From Erythroxylum novogranatense (Eukaryota > Streptophyta > Magnoliopsida > Malpighiales > Erythroxylaceae), in NCBI GenBank assembly GCA_029891385.1, contig CM057235.1, positions 17,235,620 to 17,299,619 of the forward strand: a stretch of 64,000 bases of DNA, given 5' to 3'. The notes under the pieces were generated by a model, which was given only the letters and a program-made list of their open reading frames with translations, was not told the DNA's origin and did not search any database. A program made the translations under genes and the position numbers. Of this stretch, positions 36,346 through 47,748 are shown piece after piece; position 1 is the stretch's first letter, and every line of letters starts with the position of its first letter.

Positions 36346-36370
36346 CACTACAACAAAAACATGCATTTTG
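36346..36370. repeat. Left terminal inverted repeat of CACTA
   Basis: CACTACAACAAAA followed by C and a TGCATTTTGCG block. The opposite end reads CACTACAACAAAA then CTATACTTTTTGCG, so about 13 bp are identical and the TTTTGCG block is shared. Confidence 0.9.
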
Positions 36371-36680
36371 CGTCATCTGATAAACATCGTAGAAGCTCTA
36401 TAGACGTCGCAGAAAACCTTCTACGACGTCTATTAAAACGTAACAATAGACGTCGTAGAAGGTGGGTAGGTAATGGGTTTCTCCGACGTCTGAGTGAAGA
36501 TGTCGTAGAAGGTTTATCAATTCTGCGACATTGATGAAGACATCAGAAAAGAAGCATATAATTCTCGATGTTTGGAGAAAACGTCAAGGATTGTTAGCCT
36601 TTTGAGGACGTTGGGGAGACGTCGCAGAAACTTGACAATCTGCGACGTCTAATAAATAGACGTCGTGAATTGTCAAGTAT
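36365..36680. repeat. CACTA subterminal repeats (GACGTCG...), left side
   Basis: Multiple copies, on both strands, of GACGTCGTAGAAGG or GACGTCGCAGAA-like units. Two of them form a perfect 18-bp inverted repeat at 36417-36434 and 36445-36462. In En/Spm elements such subterminal repeats bind the TNPA protein; that role is inferred here. Confidence 0.85.
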
Positions 36681-37176
36681 TTATTAAATTATAATTAATT
36701 TATTATAATTTTGGTAAATTTTGTTAATAATGTTTTAATATAAATTAGAAATTCATGATTTGTTTTAATTGATCTAAATATTGGAATAATTTATAATTTA
36801 AGCAAATTTAATTATTAAATTTTAAATTTTAAATTTTGGGAAAAATTTAATTGAATAAATTTGATTTGTTATTAGCTTTTTGTTTAAATATGTTTTAAAT
36901 TTTCGGAAAAATTTTATTTAATTATTTGCTTAAAAATTTAATTAAATATTAAAATAATATTTATTTAATAACTATTAAAGATTATTTATGAATATTTTTA
37001 ATAATTCAACAATATTTTGAATATATAATGAATTTTAATAATTATTCATGTATAACAAGACTTGAATATATGCAAACAATTTATTATTTAAATTGCAATT
37101 CCCGAATATGTCATAAAACGAAAATTAAAATAAACAAAACATCATAAGTGTTTAATATATCAAAATGAGTACATGT
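36681..37176. other. CACTA internal AT-rich DNA
   Basis: AT-rich, no gene. It lies 3' of the TNPA-like coding region and may hold its 3' untranslated part. Confidence 0.4.
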
Positions 37177-38992
37177 TTAGTCTGAACGAACATTATGTGT
37201 AGAACATAAAAGTTCTAATCGATCCTGCATTTCTTTAAATTGTTTAGTCAATTGATCGACTTGAGACTGCAATTCCTGATTAGCCCTCTTTGACTCTTCT
37301 AATTCGTCTCGAAATCTCTTTCTGGCCGAAATATTCCCTTGTGGTCGAGGCCCAATTCCTATGCCAACAATGTAATCTGTTCTAGTGCCCAGGACTTTAT
37401 CGCACACTTCATCTACTGTCATCGGATGACCTTGTTCTATTGAATGTGTCATTTCATTACACATTAATTCCTGGAAAAGTAAGAATTAATTACATACACA
37501 TTCTTATTTAACAAATATTTGTAAATGAACTATGTACTCACCCATTTTGCTTTGCTTTCGGCAGTTGTCCATTGATCTTTGCTTTCATCATAATGAGTGT
37601 GATACCATAGCTTCATCCGATCACACTCTTCTCCATCCCTGTCACTCTGTTGTAAAAAAACTATTACAAGAAATGCTTTCCATAAATTTGTAAATGTCAA
37701 TCAAAGTAAAATATAATTAAAAAGATGGTAACTCACAATCTCATGTCGTATCGCTACAAAGGCCTTAGAGCCAGAGTTTGGTGGACATTTGACCTGAATC
37801 CTAGCTAGTTTGGCTTTCCGACTTTTGTTCTAATCATACACGTAGGAAAATCTATTATAACATCTATAAATCACAAATCATAAATACTAAAATATAATTA
37901 GTTATGAAAGAAATTGTGAAATAAAGTTTTTTTTATCTGAATAAGAACTAACCTTTGTAATTGATTGCTCCCAATACTCACATAAATCCATCCACTCTGC
38001 CAATGTGACACTATCCGGCTTCACATCCTTTCCGCGCTTGGTAAAATGCCTTTTTAAATTATACATTTGATCTTTAGACCTTAATTAAAGAAACCTCTTC
38101 ACAGTAGCATGGATTTCGTTGTCAGTCTTCATTCCCTTGATTTCCAACTTTTGCTGCAAAAAATTATAAGTTATTGGTCAACGCTTTAACCAAATGGAAA
38201 ACACATACAAATTGGACTGGTTTAGAATACTTACGTCTAACTTATCCAATGCAATGTTCAATTCCTCACCAGTAATTTTTGAAAATTTTGTTCTTACAAG
38301 CAAAGAAGTTCGGGATATCACACCAATCTCACTCGATAATTTGGTAGACTGTACGAAGTTGGTTGGTCATCCTTCAGTAGGGGAGATCTCTATCTCCAAT
38401 CTTTTACCTATCGCCTTATTAATCTTTGCTAATCCGTATCCTTTCGTGACACCCCTTGTTTTTTTTTCATTATTTGTGGATCCTAAAATAGAAAAAGAAT
38501 AATTTATAATTAGCATATAACAATTAATGATAAATCTAATTAATGTTAAGATCATACCTGCAGTGCTTGCAGAAGAGGAAGGAAGAGTGTGATTTACTGG
38601 TGTCAGATAATTAGAAACTGGAGGATTTACTAGTGTCTGATAATTTGAAGCTGGAGTCATCTCTTCAGAAGTTGACGGAGTGCTAATTTTGCGTCGCATA
38701 TTCAAAATTTGTTCATACTTATCTCTAGGACGAATACTAGGCATAGAATTGACTTCTCTTGGTGTTGCGATGCGATCGGCGAGTGCAGCGCGTGAGCTTG
38801 TGCCTGTGTAGGTGTAGGTGCAGGTGCAGGTGTCTTATCTTGTGGTTGTGTACGAGCACATGGCTCATTAGTTGCACTTCCAATTAGCTGACGATACCGC
38901 GACTGCAGTTGTATAGGTACTAAGGTACTTGGTGCAGCCTTATTCTTCTTCTTAGGTAGACTAGGTCCCATGTCAATACAATCTGCATTCAC
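37177..38992 (-). CDS. TNPA-like En/Spm transposon protein (Ptta_En_Spm family), multi-exon
   Basis: The minus strand shows at least six exon blocks. Start MNADCIDMGPSLPKKKNKAA (38992), then MPSIRPRDKYEQILNMRRK. A donor GGTATGATC and acceptor TTTTAG come next, then KTRGVTKGYGLAKINKAIGK with RLEIEISPTEG, a donor GTAAGT and an acceptor TTGCAG. Later blocks are QKLEIKGMKTDNEIHATVKR, DSVTLAEWMDLCEYWEQSI and MCNEMTHSIEQGHPMTVDEV, ending in a coiled-coil-like tail (LEESKRANQELQSQVDQLTK) at 37177. This is the plant En/Spm accessory protein that binds transposon ends. One in-frame TGA (probably CGA, arginine, in EGRPT) and a frame change near 38780 suggest slight damage. It lies downstream of TNP2 on the same strand. 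Confidence 0.75.
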
Positions 38993-40710
38993 ATCGACAT
39001 TAGTGCATAAATCCTATGTCATTCACATCAACATCACTGTAAGCAAAAACAAGATGTTATGAACCTATGTCATTAACCAAACATTCATAAATACATAAAA
39101 GTCATTGCACATATTACCTGCTATATGGAGTAATGAAGAGATAGATGATGTGTCTTACTGTGTATTTGAATACAATCTGCAAAAACAATAGTTGAAAACA
39201 AGAACACAAGAAAACAAGAAACTAATTTTTAATGAAGAGCTTAATGATTGGGAATGTATACAATGTGATGCCTATACCCTTGCCATTTATAAAAGAAGCA
39301 CATGATTGAGAATTTAAGGATGAACTATTCATTGTCATTACACACATTTAGGCCACAATAATATGTATCAGCTTAAATTCTATTGTTCTGTTAAAATGGC
39401 ATTGTTGCATTCACTTTTAACATTGATGTATTATAGTTATGAACTTGTATTTGGGACCTAACAAGTATAGCTATCTGATTCCATGTTCCTTCTCATTATA
39501 GTTAAGAACTTGTTACATTCTCAACAAACTCTATTCATTAAACTCTCTACTTGTATCATTTATAAAAGTTCTAGCTAAGAGGCATTGTTTACTGTCAAGT
39601 ATATCAATAACAGGTTGCAAGTTGCTTAGTTAATGTGTATCAATAACAGGTTGCAAGTTCCTTCATCGAACTTCTATGCCATTACATGTCATGGAGATAG
39701 ATTACATGTCATGCATTAAATTCTACTATGCTTCTATGCCATTAACCTCCAAATTGCAGGATATGCTTGGAGTAATGTGTTGGAGACAAAAGATTTATTG
39801 TTAATCTAAAGAATTCAAATCAATATAATTAGTAAATTTTGGCATTGAACTCAGATAAATTGAGTCAATAAACACAAGTTTTCAAACATGGCACTAGAAT
39901 ATCATGCACCAAACTACAAGATATTATTCCTGGATATATAGATGTTTCACATCCATCAAATTTCTTTTTTATGTTAGCAAAATAACTGATATAATAGCTC
40001 CTAAAAGTTTAAGTGACAGCAAGTGAAGATAAAGTACTGGAAAGCTAAGACACAACACAGGACATAGATTGGAAAACAGTTATGGAAATTATAGCACAGA
40101 TATAAAAGAAAGTGCATGTTTATGAAAGTAAATGTAAAATGGTCATCATTTAAACCTCAAATATAGGCATATCTCCATCAGATTCATAGTTACTAAGAGA
40201 CTTTGTAAACATATTAGGGGATTGTTCATATTCTGATCACTATCGTAGTTTTGTTCCGCTTGAATTTATGTATAACAAATGTTATCTGAACATTGCTTCT
40301 TGGCTACTCCAAAAACATAAACATTGCGTCTTGGATGTTACTCATTTTTAAGTGTGTTTAATTCTGTTGGACATCTGATCAACAAATCATAAGTGGGTGT
40401 TATAATTTTATATCATCAAGTTATCAAAAAAGGGAAATTCTGAAATCCCATATACAAGATGGTATCAAATTTTTTATCAAAAAGAGAAGAAAGTACAGAC
40501 AATGAGTGTCTTCGATAAATTTTAATCTAATTTCACATAAAAAGAAAAAGCAAAGACTTTAAATTGTGGATTGAGATTTGACAATGCACACAAAATGGAA
40601 GAAAATTGTGAGATCTCATATAAAAACTATGTATCCGAACTCCGATCCGATGCTTGTATTTATCTTCTCAATCTTGTCTGAAACAATATGATTAATGAAG
40701 GCCTTTATAT
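38993..40710. other. CACTA internal region, no gene recognised
   Basis: No domain found. It contains two copies of TATCAATAACAGGTTGCAAG (39602 and 39638) and, on the minus strand, a short frame ending near 40155 that I could not identify. Confidence 0.35.
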
Positions 40711-40721
40711 CAGATGGCCAT

Positions 40722-40862
40722 GGAACAGGATGGAGAGCAGTGTCCACAAATGATCCTGAGATCCAAGATGCTGCTGTTCATGCTATTAAGTCCATTTAGC
40801 AGAGATCCAACTCATTGTTCCCATATGAACTCTTACAGATCCTTATAGCCAAAGCCAAGGTC
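40722..40862 (+). pseudogene. Captured exon of a plant cystatin (cysteine protease inhibitor)
   Basis: The plus-strand frame reads GTGWRAVSTNDPEIQDAAVH, then AIKSI, a TAG, QRSNSLFPYELLQILIAKAK. This corresponds to the C-terminal extension of group I phytocystatins (GWR.V...DP.VQDAA.HA.KTIQQRSNSLFPYELLE). It is preceded by a splice-acceptor-like TATATCAG and ends at AAG|GTCTG, a possible donor. Only this exon is recognised; the QxVxG inhibitor core and the rest of the gene were not found. One glutamine codon appears to be CAG turned into TAG. It lies antisense to the transposon genes, as expected of a transduplicated host fragment. Confidence 0.75.
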
Positions 40863-42122
40863 TGATTTATTATGATGTCCTTACTTTAGTTCTTAGGGGA
40901 TAGTGATCAGAATATGAACAATAAGCATCAAATAGTTAAGAAGTTTCCACTTGCACAAGATCTAATCATAACCTAACATTCCTAACCATGTATGATGCAT
41001 ATAAAGAAATGGTGAAAGAGAAGCATAGATGATGTATATAAAGAAATGGTGAAATCCATGGACTGAATGTTGATGCTTTGTGTAAACTAAAATAAAACCA
41101 AGTCAGGTTGTGTTTCCAAGTTCTGCCATGGGCTAAAGTGTTATTATGCTTATGGATAGTTATTTGCTATCATAGATGTCAATTCTTATTAAGCATTGAC
41201 ATTTTGTTATAGAACTGATAATGTGAGCAAGCCATATTCTCTTGTTCCATTATGGTGACAGCATTTTAATCCTGATCTAAACAACAAAAGGATACTGATG
41301 TTGCCTACATTATGCTTCCTCGTTCTCTAAGGTTTTCATAATCCAATGCCTTGCTAATATGTGTATCATGTTTTCACGATTCAATGCTAAGGTTTTCATT
41401 TTGCAATTTATGTGCAGAACATCATTAGTGCTTGTGAGAGATTGATTCCCTTCAGATTTAACAATGTGATGACCTAGAAGGTTTTAACGAAGTTATCCTC
41501 AAAGGAATGATGGAGTGAAAGGCTTCAAGTTTGTTAGAAGCTTTACTACATGACATAATCATTGATATCATATATCCTATACTACATCTATCATAGTATG
41601 AATACTAGTAAAATCATGATAGGACTAGCGTTTACTACCCACTAACCAAAAACTTAACTTACAAGTGTTTACAAAGCTATGGATGACAAATTAGCTAAAA
41701 GTAATAAGGAACTAGTTACTGCTTCAGCAGTAAATGTTGTTGAACCTCTACTATTTTTATTGTTTACGGTTAAAGACAATGATATTAATGAGAAGATAAT
41801 TCAATGGACCTTATTAGTCCTAACAAAAAGATGAACCAGCCAACATTAATATGCCAACAACAAACATCTACTCCAAAATAAAACAAATGCAGCAAAGGCC
41901 AATTATCTCTAGATATTGCTCCACTTTAAATGACACCACAGATTAGTGATCTCTTGCAGCTGTAGGATTAGCAACCTACAATGTTAAAGAGATTTGCACT
42001 GTTAAAGTTGTCAATGTATAGGGATAAAAGGCTATAGGTACGAAAATCATAAACATTTAAAACCACTATATGAACTGAAGAGAGACACATCATTTTTAGC
42101 TGCATGAAACAGTGCAGATTAG
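40863..42122. other. CACTA internal region with repeats, no gene recognised
   Basis: Contains a near-direct repeat (ATATAAAGAAATGGTGAAA at 40998 and 41036) and a segment at 41208-41275 that recurs inverted at 57405-57478. Short frames between 41680 and 42110 show no family resemblance that I trust. Confidence 0.4.
41208..41275. repeat. Internal inverted repeat partner of 57405-57478
   Basis: TAGAACTGATAATGTGAGCA and CATATTCTCTTGTTCCATTA, then TGGTGACA and a TTTTAATCCT-like end, recur in reverse complement at 57.4 kb with few changes. It may be an old duplicated, possibly coding, segment within the CACTA element. Confidence 0.75.
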
Positions 42123-42188
42123 ATCATTGAGAAGTTGAAGAAGAAGGGTTATGAAGTCCTCTACATGGTTGATGCTATTGACGAGTAT
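42123..42188 (+). pseudogene. Captured HSP90 gene fragment
   Basis: The frame reads IIEKLKKKGYEVLYMVDAID followed by EY. It matches a conserved C-terminal stretch of the HSP90 middle domain of plant cytosolic chaperones (FLEKLKKKGYEVL.MVDAIDEYAVGQLKE). After EY the match ends abruptly and a stop follows at 42206. A 17-bp piece of it (GTTATGAAGTCCTCTAC) is repeated at about 42210. At only 22 codons, it is an exon scrap rather than a gene. It is on the plus strand, opposite to the transposase, a few hundred bases from the TNP2 3' end. Confidence 0.7.
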
Positions 42189-45100
42189 CTTTGTTGGTCT
42201 GTTTGATTAGTTATGAAGTCCTCTACTTGTGATATTACTTACCTTAAACATGCACATGTGATTAAGCAATGAAAATAGATCAACAAACATACAAGTGCAT
42301 AATAAGAATTTATTCATCATCATCATCAATGGACTCTTCGTATACAATATCACATTCATTCTCACTACTGCTTGTCTCTAAGTCATCCAAATCATCATTC
42401 AAACGTTGCGCGGAATTCACCACAACATCATTTATTACATCAAAAGCAATATCAGTCCGATCTAAAAACTCTAAGGAACATTCCTCGAGTTCCACTCGAA
42501 CATCAGAAGATTCCTCAACGTCATCTGCATCTTCTACACTACCATGCAATGGGATGTCATACGCACGTCTAACTTCACATTCTTGAACAATACGCCAATT
42601 TGAACCAAGTACCAAATCTTCCACCAAAAAAATTTGTTTTGCTTGGTTTGCCAAAACAAATGGGTCATCCTTGAACCAAAACTTTGTAACGTTGATGCTT
42701 TTAAGAATGTCGTTGACCCTCATATTCGTATTCCCAAGATCGTACCATTTGCATTTGAAAAGAACAACACTTTTACCTTTAACATATTCAAGCCTTATAA
42801 TATCTGTCAGCATCCCATAAAATGTCATATTATTTCCCCATAATTTCCTAACACTGCAACACCACTGTTTTGTGTAATCCTTCGTACATCACAGGCTTCA
42901 GTGCGAAATCGCATGCCATTTGTATTGCATACAGTATACTTTTGTACCAATCCATGAGGTGCACATGCCAATGCATACAACGACTTAAACATATGTCCTT
43001 CACAGGAGCTAGTTAATGTCGTCATCTATAACAAGAAATGAAAATTAGTTAATTATATATAATTATTATTTAAGCCCACGTACAGACTTTCTTCTCACCC
43101 GATGCTTTAACCATGAAGCAAATTGTTCTCTATGTCTCCTATCAACATGCAATGGACTTTGTTGCCTCAACTCATCCATGTGCTCACTATGGGTCATCAT
43201 AAAGTCAATCAATATTATATGAGATATCTTAACTTATGACATATCTTAATTTGACAAAAGTTAGACAAACTTACTCAATCAAGGGCCTAATCTCATGACA
43301 GTTCATAAGCACATACCAATGTGCAATCTCTAGCTCATTTGTAGGAAGAGCAATTGCTTTGGCAGCACCAATCGGCTTACATTGTTGAAAGAATACTGAA
43401 ATGTCACTACCATCAACCATATCATTGATGCGCTCTGGCACGTTGAAGTTGGTTTCAATTCCTTTTAAATACATTGAACAGAATGTCATGCACTCTTTAA
43501 CAACATACGTTTCTGCAATTGACCCTTCTGGACGTGCTTTATTCCTAACAAATCCCTTTAGTGTACCTAAGAATCTGAACAAATGATTAACCATAAATCG
43601 ATAGGCCACTATTTACTTAAATCTTTGATGTAATAAGATCAATGAAAATAATACATCTCAATTGGATACATCCATTTGTACACAACCGGTCCACCAAGTA
43701 AGGCTCCATTTGGAAAATGAATAACCAAATGTATCATCACATCAAAGAACGTCGGTGGGTATATCATTTCAAGCTTGCATAAGATTAAAGTAATCTCATG
43801 ACACATATTCTTTACCTGATCCTTATTCAGACTTCGTCTACAAATTCGGTGAAAGAAGTCCCCCAACTCCATTAAAACACCTGTCATATCTTTGGTCAAG
43901 ATAGAACGCGTTCCTAATGGTAGAATGCTTTGTCACAATACATGACAATCATGAGACTTAAGTCCAGTAATCTTCCTTTCACCAACATTAACACATCTAG
44001 ATATATTCGATGCGTAACCATCTGGAAACTTCACCTGCTTTACAAACTCACAAAACTTCTTCTTCTCATCGGTAGTCATTGTATAGCATGCTGGAGGTTT
44101 TCCAACAATAGTTCCATCAGCTGCTCTTATCAAGTGTAATTCTTTTCGAATATTCATATCTTCTAAATCAAGCCGAGCCTTGATTGTGTCTTTGGTTTTA
44201 CCTTCAACATTCATCAAAGTTCCAAGGATATTGTCACAAATATTCTTTTTTATATGCATGACATCAAGGTTATGCCTTAATCTTAACTTATGCCAATATG
44301 GTAGTTCAAAAAGAATACTTTTTTTTATTCTAATTAAACTCTCCTTCCAATCTCCTTCTCCTCTTATTGTTGGGATGCTTGCCATAACATATATTCTGCA
44401 TATGACTCAATTGTTCCACCATATCATCTCCACTAATGAAGTTAGGTATAGGCCGATGATCACTCTTTCCATCAAACTTCTTTTCCAATCTTACTTCTTA
44501 ACTTACAAGAAGGAGTGTCCTTGTTACAAACAGGACATGCCATGTAGCCTTTTGTGCTCCAGCCAGAAACAGTACCATAGGCTGGAAAGTCATTAATAGT
44601 CCACATTAAAGCTGCATACAATCGAAAATTATCTCCTTTTGAAACATCAAATACATCAAAACCATCCTCCCATAACTTCTTTAACTCATCTATTAGTGGT
44701 CTCATATAGACGTCACTGTCTCTACCGATCGCTTACGGACCTGGAATAACCAATGATAGCATAAAGAATGACTCATCTATACACATCCAAGGGGGTAAAT
44801 TGTATGCTAAGAGAATAACAGGCCACACACTATATGAAATGGACAAATTACCATGTGGATTGAATCCATCAGTTGGTAACCCTAGTCTAACATTACGTGG
44901 TTCTCTGGCAAACTCAGGATATAGCTCATCAAAGCTCTTCCAAGCTTCTCCATCAGAAGGATGAACCATGTTATAACTGTCACCTTTAGGCCTATCATTA
45001 TGCCATGCCATTTCTTTAGCGGTCTCACTTGACATGAATAATCGTTGTAATCTAGATTGCAATGGAAAGTACCGCAATACTTTATGTGGTATCTTCTTAC

Positions 45101-45498
45101 CCCTGCCATCATTAACTCTCCATCTTGATGTTCCACACTGGGGACAACTTTCCAAGTCCTCATACTCTTTCCAATATAGGATACAATCGTACTTACATGC
45201 ATGTATCGACACATAACCCAAGCCTAGGCTCCGTAGGAATTGATTTGCTTCGTAATAGGACTTCGGTAAAGATTTACCATTCGGTAATACATCCTTCAAT
45301 AGAGCAAGTAACACGTCAAATGACTTATTGCTCCACTTGTTGTACACTTTCAAATGAAGCAACTTCATTAGAAAAGACAACTTTGAATAATTCGTACATC
45401 CCGGGTATAACTCTTCAGTAGCTTTACTCAACAATTCATGAAAGCCACCCATAGTAAAATGTTCAATGCCTGTAGGACGACTCCTTCCGCCTTCATTA

Positions 45499-45503
45499 AT
45501 TGG
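45499..45503. repeat. Left TSD (ATTGG) of solo LTR in TNP2
   Basis: ATTGG precedes TGTTGGAAC and is repeated at 46651-46655. Confidence 0.9.
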
Positions 45504-45750
45504 TGTTGGAACAATAGTGGTTGACAAATTAAATCCCACTTATGTTTTGATAATAATAAAATGTATAGAATTGGTTAAGAAATTGTTTCAGGTATTTTGG
45601 ATTGATATTCAATAAAAGAATTGTGCAAATCAAGATGGGCAAGTGACTAATCATTGAAGAATCAAGATAGAAGTTTTCTTATAAGTGAAAGAAGCATTAA
45701 TAATAAGAATTATAGAAGATTTGGTTGGATGTTACCGTTGAAGACAACAC

Positions 45751-45943
45751 AAGTCGACTTGCACAACATAAGTCGACCTATGCATCAGGATCTGAACAAC
45801 ACAAGTCGACTTACACATCACAAGTCAACTTATAGAAGAGCGGAGATGCAATTTTACGTAAAATGTTGTCACAAGTCGACTTATACAACTCGACAAGTCG
45901 ACTTATGATCACAAGTCGACTTATTCATTCGACAAGTCGACTT
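45751..45943 (+). repeat. Cluster of AAGTCGACTT palindromes in the LTR U3
   Basis: Six perfect and two one-base-off copies within 193 bp, upstream of the TATA box, so placed like enhancer sites. The binding factor is unknown. Confidence 0.9.
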
Positions 45944-46065
45944 ATGGATGCAACAAATCAATTCCAACGGTCCAATTAGCCACAAATAGAAGGGAGATTA
46001 TCAAGGAATGGTAATATTAATCAAGCAACGGCTAGAATGAGCTCTAACAGCTATATTTCTTCAAG

Positions 46066-46074
46066 TATAAATAG
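46066..46074 (+). promoter_or_regulatory. TATA box of the solo LTR
   Basis: TATAAATAG preceded by the palindrome cluster and followed by the 66-bp repeats, matching U3-R organisation. Confidence 0.7.
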
Positions 46075-46246
46075 AGGATGATGGAAGAAGAGAAGACACA
46101 AGTTCTACAAGCCTACATACTCTTCTATTGCTCCAAAATTGCTCATTATTGTTCTTATCTTATTACATCATGTATTGAGCTTTGTTCTTCAATCTTTATC
46201 TTATTTCTCTTACAATTTGAGTGACTAGTGAAAGGTCACGTGTGAG

Positions 46247-46444
46247 GTAGCTTGAGCCAGAAATCAAGTGGTATTGGTAGGATTTGTGTCGGAAGACAAA
46301 TCATTTGTAAAGGTAGTTTGAGCCGGAAATCAAGCGGTGTTGGTGGGATTTGTGCCGGAAAACAAATCGGTTGTAAAGGTAGCTTGAGCTGGAAATCAAG
46401 CGGTATTGTAAGAGTTCACACTGAACTACAAAGTGTGTAATAAA
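46247..46444 (+). repeat. 66-bp tandem repeat, three units, in the LTR
   Basis: Units start GTAGCTTGAGCCRGAAATCA at 46247, 46313 and 46379; the third diverges in its second half. Confidence 0.95.
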
Positions 46445-46650
46445 GTGGTTTGCAAAATCCTAAGTGGGAGTTTAGGTAGAGGACGTAGGTTTTAGCACTG
46501 AACCTCTATAAAAATAGTGTTTGCTCTTCTTCTCTACTCTTTACGTTTAGATTTGATTAAATTGTTTTTGTGTGTATTAACTTCTGATTTTATTGTAGAA
46601 AATTACAAAAAGCTTAAAGATCTATTCAACCCCCTTCTAGATCGCTAACA

Positions 46651-46655
46651 ATTGG
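46651..46655. repeat. Right TSD (ATTGG) of solo LTR in TNP2
   Basis: Matches 45499-45503. Confidence 0.9.
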
Positions 46656-47618
46656 ATGATCATTTACGAAAGTACCCACATCATCAAGCAAAGCTTGCAT
46701 CCCATCACCCTCCTCATCGCTATCACCTTCATTAATATCAATGTCCTTCCCATCTATGTCAACATTTACAGTGTCAAGCCTTTCTTCCCTAGGCATAAAT
46801 CTATATGCTGGCACTTCACCATGTAAAACCTAGCGGGTGTATGATTGGTCAATGCCCAATTGCATTAAATTTTCAAACACATTTGTCTGAGATCTCTTAT
46901 AAGAATTCATACAACGTGCACAAGGGCATGAAATGTCACACTCTTTGCCCTTTTTTCCAGCAACAAAATTCATAAACATCCTTACTCCATCAATATATTC
47001 ACGAGAAACCCTAACACTGTTCATCCAACTCTTGTCTATAGAGCAACAAATACCTATCAATTCAATCTAAGAATGAAAACATTATGTTATGTTAGTAAGC
47101 GAAGGATGAGGAAAGGTTAAATACGTACCTAAATAAAGTTGTAGAATAGCTAACTGTTAACGTAGCAAAACTAATTTTTTGCTAACCTACGTATCTAAGA
47201 ATTAGGCCGTTGCTCTACACATACTAATATGTATAATTTATATTATTTCATAAACTATACGGAGAACTAGGGAGAGAGCAATAAAAAAAGTCATAAAACA
47301 AATTAAGAAAAATATGACATTTTATTTATCTATTTATGTATGAATGCAGGATCCTTACTTTAGCATAAATACAAGAAAACACCATGTGGCATCTCATATA
47401 GCAAACCTCATAGCTAAAGTATGAATGCAAACATAACAATTAACAATCGAGCAACTTTATATTATAAGTTATCATACCAGGTGTTTGTTTTCCAATGGCA
47501 CCTCCAACTATCTCCTCCTCACACTTGCAACTAGTATCTCTCATCAAGCACGAATAAGTATTTTGGTTAAGATTAGAATAAATTACATCACACTCTTTAT
47601 TATTGACTATATAATAGT

Positions 47619-47680
47619 AAGAAGGCTAGGTTTGGTACTTATTTCATGCGTATGGAATAAGTACCAAACCTAGCCTTCTT
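47619..47680. repeat. Perfect 25-bp hairpin upstream of TNP2
   Basis: Stem 47619-47643 and its exact complement 47656-47680, with a 12-base loop. RNA from either strand would fold into a strong stem. Origin unknown; it is too short to call a microRNA precursor. Confidence 0.95.
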
Positions 47681-47743
47681 GGAGTGCTTACTGCCACTTA
47701 TGATTATAAGCAATATACTAGGACTAACCTTGTTGCTAAAGTT

Positions 47744-47748
47744 GAAAC
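47744..47748. repeat. Left TSD (GAAAC) of the copia element
   Basis: GAAAC precedes TGTTGGAG and recurs at 57247-57251. Confidence 0.95.

Larger units (their letters stand above)
45504..46650 (+). mobile_element. Solo LTR (1.15 kb), probably copia, inserted in TNP2
   Basis: Begins TGTTGGAACAATAG and ends AGATCGCTAACA, with ATTGG TSDs. It contains eight AAGTCGACTT-type palindromes (45751-45943), a TATA box (46066), a 66-bp tandem repeat (46247-46444) and a CTATTCAACCCCCTTCTAGA end (46622-46641) like those of many SIRE-type plant copia LTRs. It has no internal coding. It splits the acidic linker of the TNP2 gene. The copia assignment is by resemblance only. Confidence 0.88.
42310..47060 (-). 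pseudogene. TNP2/TNPD-type CACTA transposase, broken and interrupted
   Basis: Blocks in order on the minus strand: a transposase-associated domain (47060-46830; KSWMNSVRVSREYIDGVRMF, ISCPCARCMN), then an acidic linker (46814-46651). A solo LTR inserted at 46650-45504 interrupts it. Next is the tnp2 core (45503-44472 and 44385-43933; YNKWSNKSFDVLLALLKDVL, CPQCGTSRW, GWSTKGYMACPVCNKDT, HNLDVMHIKKNICDNILGTL). A DUF4218 region follows (43899-43271; HFPNGALLGGPVVYKWMYPI). After a short gap that may be an intron comes a DUF4216 region (43025-42310; VLFKCKWYDLGN) with an acidic tail. Stops include a TAG for tryptophan at 46829 and TAA after VIPGP, and there are frameshifts. It would cut and paste CACTA elements; this copy cannot make full protein. 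Confidence 0.93.
47061..47748. other. CACTA DNA upstream of TNP2, with a strong hairpin
   Basis: Non-coding upstream or leader region of the transposase gene. It contains the 25-bp hairpin at 47619-47680 and ends at the copia insertion. Confidence 0.5.

Noticed and set aside
41930..42030. Possible second cystatin-like stretch (SLAAVGLATYNVKE, TVKVVNV)
   Set aside because: The resemblance to the cystatin core is vague, with stops and no QxVxG motif; not strong enough to report.
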